In this document: piece by piece, positions 13,334 to 20,254 of the stretch
How the letters are laid out: each line of letters opens with the position of its first letter
Position numbering within the stretch: the stretch's first letter is position 1
Source: an uncultured Lachnospiraceae bacterium
GTDB lineage: Bacteria; Bacillota; Clostridia; Lachnospirales; Lachnospiraceae
Length of the DNA stretch: 21,866 nt
Reading direction: 5' to 3'
Assembly: GCA_934371475.1 (NCBI GenBank)
Contig: CAKRNX010000022.1
Coordinates: 1 to 21,866 of the forward strand
Program-made: the position numbers and the translations under genes
Notes under the pieces: model-generated
Told to the model about the DNA's origin: nothing
Databases searched by the model: none
What the model saw: the letters and a program-made list of their open reading frames with translations, nothing else

Positions 13334-14116
13334 CTATTCTTCAAATGTCAGTCTTCCCCAGAGGCTCGGATTTTTATCGATGTCTTTCGATCCGCACCAG
13401 CTCATCTGCACACTCGCCTGTGTATTGGGAAGGGGATAATCATTGTCTGTCACTACAAAATCAAAGTTTACCGTATCACCGGACTGCGGGCAATACTGTT
13501 CGATGTAATCATTAGAAAAGTTAGACCACGGGATGGCAATTTCCAGAATATACCCGTCGTCAGTAAACTGATACCCGTGCTGATATCCGGTCAGTATGTC
13601 TGCACTCTCCTCCATTCCCGCAGAAGTAAAGCGGGCCAGATTCTCTCTCTCCAGCATAGAACGGTCAAATGCCGTATACCATCCCTGATTATCCATCATC
13701 AGATACAGCAGAAAATCATTTGTCTCATAACTTTCCCGCTCCGGATCCGCATCCGGATTGGTGGAAATATACAGCTTCATATTATCTTCCATATTGTGAG
13801 ACAGCTGCCCCACTGCTCCAAACGGCGATGCCTCCTTCACATCAGCAGCCAGATACAGATTTTCCTCGTCCCACATTGTATAGATCGACGCACTTAGATC
13901 TGTCTCTCCCAGCCAGTAATCCGCATCCCGGATTACCTGTGATGCATCATTGATTTCGATCGGAGAATCCAGTTTCCATTCACTCAGGTCTCCGTCTACT
14001 GTGATCGGCGTCTCTGCTTTCCATGCCGTTGCAGAGGGCTGCTCTGCCAGACAGCATCCGGCCATCATTCCAAGACTTAACAGTAATGTATTTCCAAATA
14101 CGATGTGTTTTTTCAT
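13334..14116 (-). CDS. CBM9-like sugar-binding domain lipoprotein
   Basis: This 260-residue exported protein has an N-terminus with a KK start, a Leu-rich core and MAGC at 18-21, a serviceable lipobox, so it is probably anchored to the outer face of the membrane at Cys21. The body looks like a single family-9 carbohydrate-binding module: ITVDGDLSEW (38-47), then MWDEENLYLAADVKE, DNMKLYIST, and the closing EIAIPWSNF and FDFVVTDND. Such modules bind glycan ends or soluble sugars; no catalytic domain is present. AAAGGATC precedes the ATG. It follows the GH3 gene by 89 bases with a hairpin between them and is probably co-transcribed with it. Lipid anchoring is inferred; Met at position -3 is not the commonest residue. 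Confidence 0.78.
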   Translation of the reverse strand: MKKHIVFGNTLLLSLGMMAGCCLAEQPSATAWKAETPITVDGDLSEWKLDSPIEINDASQVIRDADYWLGETDLSASIYTMWDEENLYLAADVKEASPFGAVGQLSHNMEDNMKLYISTNPDADPERESYETNDFLLYLMMDNQGWYTAFDRSMLERENLARFTSAGMEESADILTGYQHGYQFTDDGYILEIAIPWSNFSNDYIEQYCPQSGDTVNFDFVVTDNDYPLPNTQASVQMSWCGSKDIDKNPSLWGRLTFEE

Positions 14117-14148
14117 TTTCGTCGATCCTTTCTTTTTATCCACAATGA

Positions 14149-14169
14149 GCGCTGCTTTCCCAGCAGCGC
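14149..14169 (-). other. Intergenic hairpin between GH3 and CBM9-like genes
   Basis: GCGCTGCT (14149-14156) and AGCAGCGC (14162-14169) form a perfect 8-bp GC-rich stem with a 5-base loop and no T-run after it. It may protect the 3' end of the GH3 message or modulate read-through. Confidence 0.5.
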
Positions 14170-14205
14170 CCAAAGCCTGTTTCCAGTTTGTTATTCTGTT
14201 AATTC

Positions 14206-16719
14206 TTATTCTACCACGATTGTCTCGCTCATGTCACCTACTGTGATTGTGTGCTCGCCAGCTTCCAGAGTCAGCTCCATGGTGATAACGCGGAACTGGT
14301 CATCTGTCAGAGCTACAAACTTCTCAGCAGCTACATTCTCGCCATCCAGCACCTGAACAGTCACATGGCCGTCAGCGCCGTTGTTTTTTGCCACGAAGCT
14401 AATCTCAAACGGAACACCTGCCTGCTGTGTTGCATTGACAGCTACTTTCTTGATCTGAGTTCCCCACATGCTCTCTACTTCCTGCTCTTCTACAGCCTGC
14501 GGTACGGACAGAAGGCTCAGCTCGATATCTGCTGCTCTGCTGTAGCTCATGCCGTAATCGGTTGTCCACAGTACGTTGCCCAGGTTGTTCGGCATATCCA
14601 CAGTCGGATCTTCTTTTGCCATCATGGTCATGTACAGGCGGGTTGCTGTGTCAGTTCCGATATCAAATTGCAGCTCACCGTTGGACAGTGTATAATCGTC
14701 TTCGTTGTAAGCAGTCTCATACAGAGTGGTTCCGGTCGGCTCTTTCTCGCCAAATACCATAGCTGCTGTCACATCCGGATCAACATAGCGGTAGAAGCTT
14801 CCTACAGAAGAGCCGTGGTCCGGTGTATTCTGGAATGTCTGCATCAGCAGAGCATCGCTGTTTTCTACCTGTTCTGCTCCCGGCTCAGAACTTACAGTTC
14901 CTTCAAAGATCAGAACGATCGGTTTTCCTGCTGCCTGTGCATCTTCAACCATGTAGTAGTAATTGTCATCAAATGTTGTTACATGGAATACGCATACATC
15001 TGCCTCTTCCATTGTAGATACAACTGTGCCGTAAGCGCCCAGTGCTTCTGTATCGCTTGTCTTGATATTCTCTGCACTGCCGTCTACATATACTTTTGTT
15101 CCCTTTGCCAGCGGAAGCAGGCTGTCCTCATTCTTCAGAAGGATTGTAGACTCAGTCATCAGACGCTCTTCCAGCTCGGTGATCTTACTGCGGCGTGCTT
15201 TGTTTACATCATCATTACTGGTTACTGCGAACTGCTCTTCTTTATATTCATCAGAACCGATCAGTTCCAGAGCGTCTTCCCAGTCTGAATACGGATCCTC
15301 AAACAGACCCAGATCGAATTTGTTGCGCAGCACTCTTGCTACATGCTCATTGAAATCTTCCTCTGTTACCAGTCCGGTATTGACTGCTTCCAGGATGATG
15401 TCCGGAAATGCACGGTTAGAGATCTCTTCCTCGTAAGCGCTCAGATCTGTTCCCTTCACTGCGCCGTAGCAGCTGAACATATCTACGCCCGCATTCAGGA
15501 TCAGTGCATATCTCTCTGCTGCGGATAAGGTGGAAATATCCGTTCCGTCAGAAGTTACACCGGTCTTTTCCATAATCCAGCTAATATCCAGCGGCCAGTC
15601 AAGGCAAACAACGCCGTCATATCCCAGTTTGTCTCTCAGCAGTGCGTAGGTATCTTTGTCCATATAGCCCTGTACGCCTTCGGTGATACCTTCATTGTTG
15701 TTGGTCATGATATAATCTGTTCCTGCGTCTACTACTGCTTTCCAGCCGATCATCCAGCTGTCCAGAAGGTCTGCATCAGATTTTGCATTTGCATAAGAAT
15801 TTCTTCCGCCTCTTGCGATGAAGTGTTTGGAATGAGCGCTGATGCCGTTATCCTGATATGCCTTTGTCTCGGTAGCGGACATCTCTGCAATATATTCAGG
15901 ATTATCGCCGTAGAAGCTTCCGATCTCATTTCCATATCCGTGGAATGTCTGATTGTATCCCAGCGCTGCGGTTTCTTTCGCATACTCGGATACCAGCTCA
16001 TACAGCAGATCCTCGTCATGTGCTACACCCAGTGCATAATGAGCCATATCTACCATGCCGCCCCAGGTATTATATACACGGTCTCCGGAGAATACAACCG
16101 GAATACCAAGTCTTGACTCCTCGGCAATTCCCTGGATTGCATTGAAAGTATCCAGCTGATCCTTCGGATATCCGGTGAATGCAGCGATGAATGTCGATAC
16201 GTTTGTCTCCTGGATCTGATATGCCATCGGGATCACAGTTGTTCCGCTGACTGTCTCTGTCACTTCTGTGGAATACAGGCAGGTCTCAGAATCATCTACA
16301 TACGGAGTTCCCTTTGCCGTCACACCGTTGTGGGACTGATCCTGGTCACCCTCCAGCGCGCTGACTGTGCTTCCGTTGCTTCCGAATACGCAGGCAAAAA
16401 TCAGAGTTCCTGCTTTTTCTTCATCTGTCATCTGTGAGAGCAGATCCTGGACACGCACTTCCTGATCCTCACGCCAGTCTTCATAGACATCGAGCTCACC
16501 GTCTTTATCCAGATCACGGAAGTACAGACCGTCAACTTCCATAATGCCTTCCTCATTCTGGTTGCTCAGGCGTACCTGATCACCGTTTTCTTCTACATAG
16601 TAGAAACCGGAAGAACTGTATTTAATTGCAGAATTCTCTGTTACATCCTCAGCAAGAGCCGGAACCGCCACAGAATTGGCAGCCATCACTGCTGCAAGTA
16701 TCATTGGGATTTTTTTCAT
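14206..16719 (-). CDS. Secreted glycoside hydrolase family 3 (beta-glucosidase-like)
   Basis: This 837-residue exported enzyme should release terminal sugars from beta-linked glycans. A signal peptide occupies about 1-23 (VPALA then ED). A Ca-loop-like DLDKDGELDVYEDW (69-82) opens the mature protein, as in related clostridial GH3s. The N-terminal barrel contains the KHF motif (298-300) and the likely nucleophile Asp374 in GVVCLDWPLD, where most family members read SDW. The second domain starts near ILLKNEDSLLPL. The last 100 or so residues look like a beta-sandwich (GVPFEISFVAKNNGADGHVTVQVLDG). Few beta-glucosidases of this kind are exported with their own binding partner. The ATG is preceded by AAAGG at long spacing. 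It leads the unit GH3, CBM9-like, regulator, kinase. Substrate cannot be assigned. Confidence 0.92.
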   Translation of the reverse strand: MKKIPMILAAVMAANSVAVPALAEDVTENSAIKYSSSGFYYVEENGDQVRLSNQNEEGIMEVDGLYFRDLDKDGELDVYEDWREDQEVRVQDLLSQMTDEEKAGTLIFACVFGSNGSTVSALEGDQDQSHNGVTAKGTPYVDDSETCLYSTEVTETVSGTTVIPMAYQIQETNVSTFIAAFTGYPKDQLDTFNAIQGIAEESRLGIPVVFSGDRVYNTWGGMVDMAHYALGVAHDEDLLYELVSEYAKETAALGYNQTFHGYGNEIGSFYGDNPEYIAEMSATETKAYQDNGISAHSKHFIARGGRNSYANAKSDADLLDSWMIGWKAVVDAGTDYIMTNNNEGITEGVQGYMDKDTYALLRDKLGYDGVVCLDWPLDISWIMEKTGVTSDGTDISTLSAAERYALILNAGVDMFSCYGAVKGTDLSAYEEEISNRAFPDIILEAVNTGLVTEEDFNEHVARVLRNKFDLGLFEDPYSDWEDALELIGSDEYKEEQFAVTSNDDVNKARRSKITELEERLMTESTILLKNEDSLLPLAKGTKVYVDGSAENIKTSDTEALGAYGTVVSTMEEADVCVFHVTTFDDNYYYMVEDAQAAGKPIVLIFEGTVSSEPGAEQVENSDALLMQTFQNTPDHGSSVGSFYRYVDPDVTAAMVFGEKEPTGTTLYETAYNEDDYTLSNGELQFDIGTDTATRLYMTMMAKEDPTVDMPNNLGNVLWTTDYGMSYSRAADIELSLLSVPQAVEEQEVESMWGTQIKKVAVNATQQAGVPFEISFVAKNNGADGHVTVQVLDGENVAAEKFVALTDDQFRVITMELTLEAGEHTITVGDMSETIVVE

Positions 16720-16859
16720 GAAATCATACCAGCCTTTCTCTTTATTTCATACCTTTATACACTTTTGATGTCTCTTTTCAGGAGGAGTTCTGCGCAGAAA
16801 TGTTTCCTTTTCCCTGGTTTGCTTTTTACTGCAAAACGGATATTCTCGATCCGTCCCGC
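16720..16859 (-). promoter_or_regulatory. GH3 leader with palindrome and second candidate promoter
   Basis: This is the upstream region of the GH3 gene. It contains a perfect 12-bp palindrome, TTCTGCGCAGAA (16788-16799), and a possible promoter CTGAAA, 16 bases, TATAAA (-10 at 16754-16759). The promoter match is modest. The palindrome might be an operator, but I do not recognise its regulator. Confidence 0.35.
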
Positions 16860-17030
16860 CTATGAACGAAACCGCTTTGCCATCCCGTTCAAGCTGAGAT
16901 CATTATAATAGTTACCTGTTTTTACTTCAATCCCAATGTCATCAAGTGCAACTTTTTGGAGTAAACTGTAAATGCACACAGAAAATTCATTTTCTTTCGT
17001 CATATCGATCAGTATTTTTGTCTGTTTCAT
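16860..17030 (-). CDS. Possible small protein, 56 residues, function unknown
   Basis: A complete reading frame begins MKQTKILIDMTKENEF and ends LNGMAKRFRS; an in-frame TAA lies 6 bases before its ATG. The composition looks protein-like: an alternating hydrophobic opening strand (KILIDM), an amphipathic middle (VCIYSLLQKVALDDIGIEV) and a basic end. It has no membrane segment, no signal and no motif I recognise. Against it: no clear Shine-Dalgarno, only A-rich sequence upstream, and a strong promoter match (16902-16930) lies inside it. It could be a real small protein, a fragment of a lost gene, or chance. Position between M6 peptidase and GH3 genes gives no functional hint. Confidence 0.35.
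   Translation of the reverse strand: MKQTKILIDMTKENEFSVCIYSLLQKVALDDIGIEVKTGNYYNDLSLNGMAKRFRS
16902..16930 (-). promoter_or_regulatory. Candidate promoter of the GH3-CBM9 unit
   Basis: TTGAAG (16925-16930), a 17-base spacer and a perfect TATAAT (16902-16907), about 180 bases upstream of the GH3 ATG. The sequence TTTACAGTTTA near 16963-16973 resembles half of a LytTR site, but I find no second half at the usual spacing. The match lies inside the 56-residue ORF, so only one of the two may be real. Confidence 0.5.
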
Positions 17031-17155
17031 ATTTTTTTAGCTGTTTTTAATATAAAACACGACGTAAAGCAAGAAATGCCTTATTTCTCAATATAAACAA
17101 ATATATCCAATGACTTTTTTGCTTTTTAATCATATTTCTCTGTTTGTCAAACTCA

Positions 17156-18460
17156 TCAATGAGATTTTATAATTATCATATTTTTCTCTGCACTTACCGT
17201 AATTGTAATTTCAGGATCAATCGTTTCTTTCCCTTTTGAGTCATACCAGGCAAATCCTGGCGTGCTGCCGTCTATCGTATCTCCTTTATGAAAATATCCA
17301 TTGTTATCATTGACAAGACGGATGATACGGCGACCATTGTGCGATGCGTCGTATAGTGGACTGTTATTGTCGTACTTAAAGGAAACTGTTCCATCAACAT
17401 CAGTGCGGGTTTCTGCATCAATGTGCAGTATACGTATTCCAGAATCTCTGCCTGAAGCAAGCACATCTGTCATATTCTTTTCCATGGTATCATACTGGAC
17501 TAGAAAATATTCACCGGTATATATCTGGTCAACCGAAACAGACTTTTCATCTAGTCTCTGAAAATTGACCGGAATGAGTACACAGCTTCCCTGTAATGCG
17601 GAAGAAGCAAGAGTATACTCAGCAGTGCCTCCTGTATAAATACTGACCTCGTCTTCTTTCAGCCAGCCTAACATCAGCTTGGAAAATTGGCAGAAGTCAC
17701 CCTCCATTTCATCCATAATTTCTGATCCGGCAACGCCGTTCATCGCGTCATAATCGTCGTCAAGATTATATTTGTAGTAGTCAGGAAGCCCCATGCAATG
17801 TCCAAACTCATGACACATTTCTTCAACGAAGTAATTCATCTCATCAGAATATGGCTGTGCATCGTTGATAATATAGCACATTGGTTTTACTCCATCGACA
17901 GAGTAAGCGGTATCATTGTACCAAGTGGCCTGGCAGCCATACCAGTAATCGTGTGAGCCGACAATCGTCAGAGCAAAAGTATCGATATAACCGTCGTTAT
18001 TGCTGTCATAATTGTTGTAGTTAAGCTGGTCATCAAAAGCGTTCAGGACCTCTTCAGAGAGTCTTTCAAATCCATTGGAGTCAGATTCGTAGACAGAACT
18101 TGGATGCTGAGCAGTATAAAAGAAGACATCTCCACTAAGCAGTAACTGATTATAAGATGCATTTTTTATAAAGGTAGTCATAGAGCCAGGTTCATCGCTG
18201 AACAAGATATGTGCAATATTATCAGCGGAAAGGACATTCTCTGAAAAATGTTCATCTGAAAAATCAACAAGAAAAACCGGCATTCTGATCTTTCCCATAG
18301 TCGGAGTACCATTAGGGTTAAATTCAGTACAGACACTGGGAATGTTTTGGGTGGTGTCTGTAGCAAATACCGTAATAGTTGTATTGATAAAATGAAATAC
18401 AACGGAAAGCGATAGCAGCTGTTTAATTAAAAGTATATGTCTGTGCAAATATTTTATCAT
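17156..18460 (-). CDS. Secreted M6-family zinc metalloprotease (immune inhibitor A-like)
   Basis: This 434-residue exported endopeptidase has an N-terminal signal segment at about 1-34 (basic start, hydrophobic LLSLSVVFHFI, then VFA before TDTT). The catalytic zinc site is HEFGHCMGLPD (217-227): His217, Glu218, His221 and Asp227 in the extended HExxHxxGxxD form, followed by a conserved DAMNG and, further on, a FSKLMLGWL segment as in M6 enzymes. A Ca-loop-like YDSNNDGYIDTF (151-162) lies upstream. Two Cys flank the active helix (216 and 222). Length is short for InhA, so C-terminal accessory domains are absent. It looks more AT-rich than the ribosomal genes around it. It has a 500-base upstream gap with no clear promoter, and no obvious terminator downstream. 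Confidence 0.87.
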   Translation of the reverse strand: MIKYLHRHILLIKQLLSLSVVFHFINTTITVFATDTTQNIPSVCTEFNPNGTPTMGKIRMPVFLVDFSDEHFSENVLSADNIAHILFSDEPGSMTTFIKNASYNQLLLSGDVFFYTAQHPSSVYESDSNGFERLSEEVLNAFDDQLNYNNYDSNNDGYIDTFALTIVGSHDYWYGCQATWYNDTAYSVDGVKPMCYIINDAQPYSDEMNYFVEEMCHEFGHCMGLPDYYKYNLDDDYDAMNGVAGSEIMDEMEGDFCQFSKLMLGWLKEDEVSIYTGGTAEYTLASSALQGSCVLIPVNFQRLDEKSVSVDQIYTGEYFLVQYDTMEKNMTDVLASGRDSGIRILHIDAETRTDVDGTVSFKYDNNSPLYDASHNGRRIIRLVNDNNGYFHKGDTIDGSTPGFAWYDSKGKETIDPEITITVSAEKNMIIIKSH

Positions 18461-18704
18461 TTAAAAATCATCCTCTCTTTCTTTTCATCCTATATGTGTC
18501 CATTACTCTGCCCGATTCTTCCGGTATACTCAATTTAGGGCAAAAGCTGCGGGATACACTGGCTGTCTCTTTTCCAGGTGCTGCTGCATTTTGTATTGAT
18601 GTTTATATATAACATCGGACTCCCATACAAACCACATACACCAGAAGTAACAGCAGAATGAGATTCATCAGAATGAACACTTTTATCCATTCTCTCAAAA
18701 ATGC

Positions 18705-18730
18705 TTGTTAATGTCGATTGTTAATGTCGA
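18705..18730. repeat. 13-base perfect tandem duplication
   Basis: TTGTTAATGTCGA occurs twice in direct succession (18705-18717 and 18718-18730). No function is apparent; it may be a slippage or insertion scar. Confidence 0.85.
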
Positions 18731-18769
18731 TTCCCCAATCCCCTGAGATCTCCATCTGCGATGACAGCT

Positions 18770-18824
18770 GCACAGCTTTTTTATTTCACAGGACACAATT
18801 TCCTGTGAAATAAAAAAGCTGTGC
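18770..18824. repeat. Palindromic repeat, best copy (24-bp perfect arms)
   Basis: Arms 18770-18793 and 18801-18824 are perfect 24-bp inverted repeats around the loop CACAATT; the inner part is TTTCACAGGA/TCCTGTGAAA. The core matches 7155-7187, and the left half matches 6155-6179. The outer arm (GCTTTTTT) also serves as the T-run of the infA terminator. Confidence 0.85.
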
Positions 18825-18853
18825 AAATGGATTTTCCCATTCACGCAGCTTTT
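18808..18853 (-). terminator. Terminator of the secY-infA operon
   Basis: On the minus strand AAAAGCTG (18846-18853) pairs with CAGCTTTT (18814-18821). The helix continues inward with few mismatches to ATGG/CCAT, followed by a T-rich tract. It ends the proximal ribosomal block about 110 bases after infA, where rpmJ would normally continue. Confidence 0.8.
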
Positions 18854-18960
18854 CACCCCCGTCTACTTGGCAGAAGTCAGTTTTTAAAATATTTTCTTAC
18901 CTCCCTCCGCTAAGTACCCCGGCAGGATTGCAGAGGTGAGAGTCATCTCGCCTCTGATAT

Positions 18961-19179
18961 TTATTTGTCTCTCCAGATGATGCGTCCCTTGGACAGATCA
19001 TACGGAGAAAGCTCGATGGTTACTTTATCACCCGGCAGAATACGGATGAAATTCATACGAAGCTTCCCGCTGATGTGAGCCAGGACTACATGTTTATTCT
19101 CCAGCTCTACTTTAAACATTGCATTGGGAAGTTTTTCCAGTACAGTACCTTCTACCTCAATAACGTCTGACTTTGACAT
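18961..19179 (-). CDS. infA: Translation initiation factor IF-1
   Basis: This 72-residue single OB-fold protein binds the 30S A site during initiation. The sequence MSKSDVIEVEGTVLEKLPNAMF, then HVVLAHISGKLRMNFIRILPGDKVTIELSPYDLSKGRI, is full-length and canonical. AGGAGG lies 8 bases before the ATG. It follows the KOW-protein gene by 15 bases. In most Clostridia rpmJ comes next, but here a terminator and about 8 kb of unrelated genes follow. Confidence 0.98.
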   Translation of the reverse strand: MSKSDVIEVEGTVLEKLPNAMFKVELENKHVVLAHISGKLRMNFIRILPGDKVTIELSPYDLSKGRIIWRDK

Positions 19180-19194
19180 GCCTGAACCTCCTAT

Positions 19195-19482
19195 CTATCT
19201 CTTTTCCTTACTGTTTGGTGCGCTGAGAGACTGATAGAGTTTCAACGCACGTCTGACATCTGCGTCACTCCCGATATGGGATAATTCTGCCATCATCTCA
19301 CCAGGCAAATGTTTGATCAGCTGCACATGCTTCTGATTTTTTCGTTTCGGCTGCTCCAACAGCCTGTTCTTTCCGTCCGTCAGAAAGAGCACTCCGTCTT
19401 CCTGGCCCAGCACTACATAATATGTTCCTTTGTCATGTCCTGCCCGAGAAACCGCCAGCATTTCGGCATGATATTGTTCCAT
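19195..19482 (-). CDS. KOW-domain RNA-binding protein (L14e-like)
   Basis: This 95-residue protein resembles the KOW-domain proteins that many Clostridia encode between map and infA, related to eukaryotic ribosomal protein L14e. The KOW strand pair is visible in AVSRAGHDKGTYYVVLGQEDGVLFLTDGKNR (about 10-40), followed by a basic stretch (EQPKRKNQKHVQLIKH) and a helical C-terminus. It is probably an RNA-binding accessory of ribosome assembly; its exact role is not established. It lies 12 bases after map and 15 before infA, clearly within the operon. Confidence 0.88.
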   Translation of the reverse strand: MEQYHAEMLAVSRAGHDKGTYYVVLGQEDGVLFLTDGKNRLLEQPKRKNQKHVQLIKHLPGEMMAELSHIGSDADVRRALKLYQSLSAPNSKEKR

Positions 19483-19494
19483 AGTGCCCTCCGA

Positions 19495-20250
19495 TTAATG
19501 ACTCAGCGTCAGGATCTCTGGCTCTCCGTCTGTGATCAGGACAGTATTCTCATAATGAGCTGCTAAAGAGCCGTCAGCTGTCACTACAGTCCAGTCATCA
19601 TCCAGCCACTCCACTTCCCAGGTGCCTGCGTCAATCATCGGTTCAATCGCAAGTGTCATGCCCGGCACCAGACGAATTCCCCTTCTCTTCTGTGCAAAGT
19701 TTGGGATCTGGGGATCTTCATGAAGCGCGGTTCCAATACCGTGTCCCACCATATCCCGCACAACGCCGTATCCGAATGACTCTGCATAATTACCAATGGC
19801 AGCGGAAATCTCATGCAGGTGGTGTCCTGCCTTTGCAAACTCGATTCCCTTGAAGAAGCTCTCTCTGGTTACATCGATCAGTTTCTGCGCCTCCGGTGAA
19901 ATCTTTCCTACACCGTAAGTTCTAGCAGCGTCGGAATGGTATCCCTTGTAGATCAGTCCCGCATCCAGGCTGACAATATCGCCCTCTTTTAAAATACGGC
20001 TTTTCTTCGGAATGCCATGTACCACTTCCTCGTTTACAGATACACAGATGGATGCAGGATATCCGTTGTAATTCAGGAAATTGGGGATACCGCCCAGTTT
20101 CCGGATCAGCTTCTCTCCCTCGTGGTTAATCTCCCAAGTAGAGATACCGGGACGGATGATCTCGGCCAGCTCATCATGTACGATCTCCAGAAGCCTTCCT
20201 GCCTCTCTCATAAGTTCAATTTCCGATGCAGACTTTACTGTCACTGACAT
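19495..20250 (-). CDS. map: Methionine aminopeptidase, type I
   Basis: This 251-residue cytoplasmic metalloenzyme removes the initiator methionine from nascent proteins. All five metal ligands are in place: Asp96 (SLDAG), Asp107 (HSDAART), His170 (GHGIG), Glu203 (AIEPM) and Glu234 (HYENT). His79 in VVHGIP, the conserved substrate-contacting residue, is also present. There is no N-terminal zinc-finger extension. Adjacent to adk (4 bases between stop and ATG), it is cotranscribed with secY and adk, as usual in Gram-positives. Confidence 0.98.
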   Translation of the reverse strand: MSVTVKSASEIELMREAGRLLEIVHDELAEIIRPGISTWEINHEGEKLIRKLGGIPNFLNYNGYPASICVSVNEEVVHGIPKKSRILKEGDIVSLDAGLIYKGYHSDAARTYGVGKISPEAQKLIDVTRESFFKGIEFAKAGHHLHEISAAIGNYAESFGYGVVRDMVGHGIGTALHEDPQIPNFAQKRRGIRLVPGMTLAIEPMIDAGTWEVEWLDDDWTVVTADGSLAAHYENTVLITDGEPEILTLSH

Positions 20251-20254
20251 ATGA

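Larger units (their letters stand above)
18461..18960. other. 500-base junction region between infA and the peptidase gene, no supported gene
   Basis: Reading on the minus strand from infA, this stretch holds: an imperfect hairpin (18931-18956) just after the infA stop; a strong ribosome-binding-like GGAGGGAGG (18900-18908) with no start codon after it; the terminator at 18808-18853; the palindromic repeat (18770-18824); and a 13-base tandem duplication (18705-18730). Below that I see no convincing promoter for the peptidase gene and no gene-like frame. Confidence 0.6.

Noticed and set aside
14251..15288. 345-codon plus-strand open frame
   Set aside because: It lies antisense inside the GH3 gene, is Cys- and Leu-rich, has no ribosome-binding site and reads as the complement of the coding strand.
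16963..16973. TTTACAGTTTA as a LytTR-binding site upstream of the GH3 promoter
   Set aside because: LytTR regulators need a second direct repeat about 21 bases away; I find none with a good match, so I do not claim the site.
18603..18698. Minus-strand 31-residue hydrophobic peptide with a TTG start (core FILMNLILLLLLVYVVC)
   Set aside because: It looks like a membrane helix, but there is no ribosome-binding site, no ATG, and it is too short to separate from chance in T-rich DNA.
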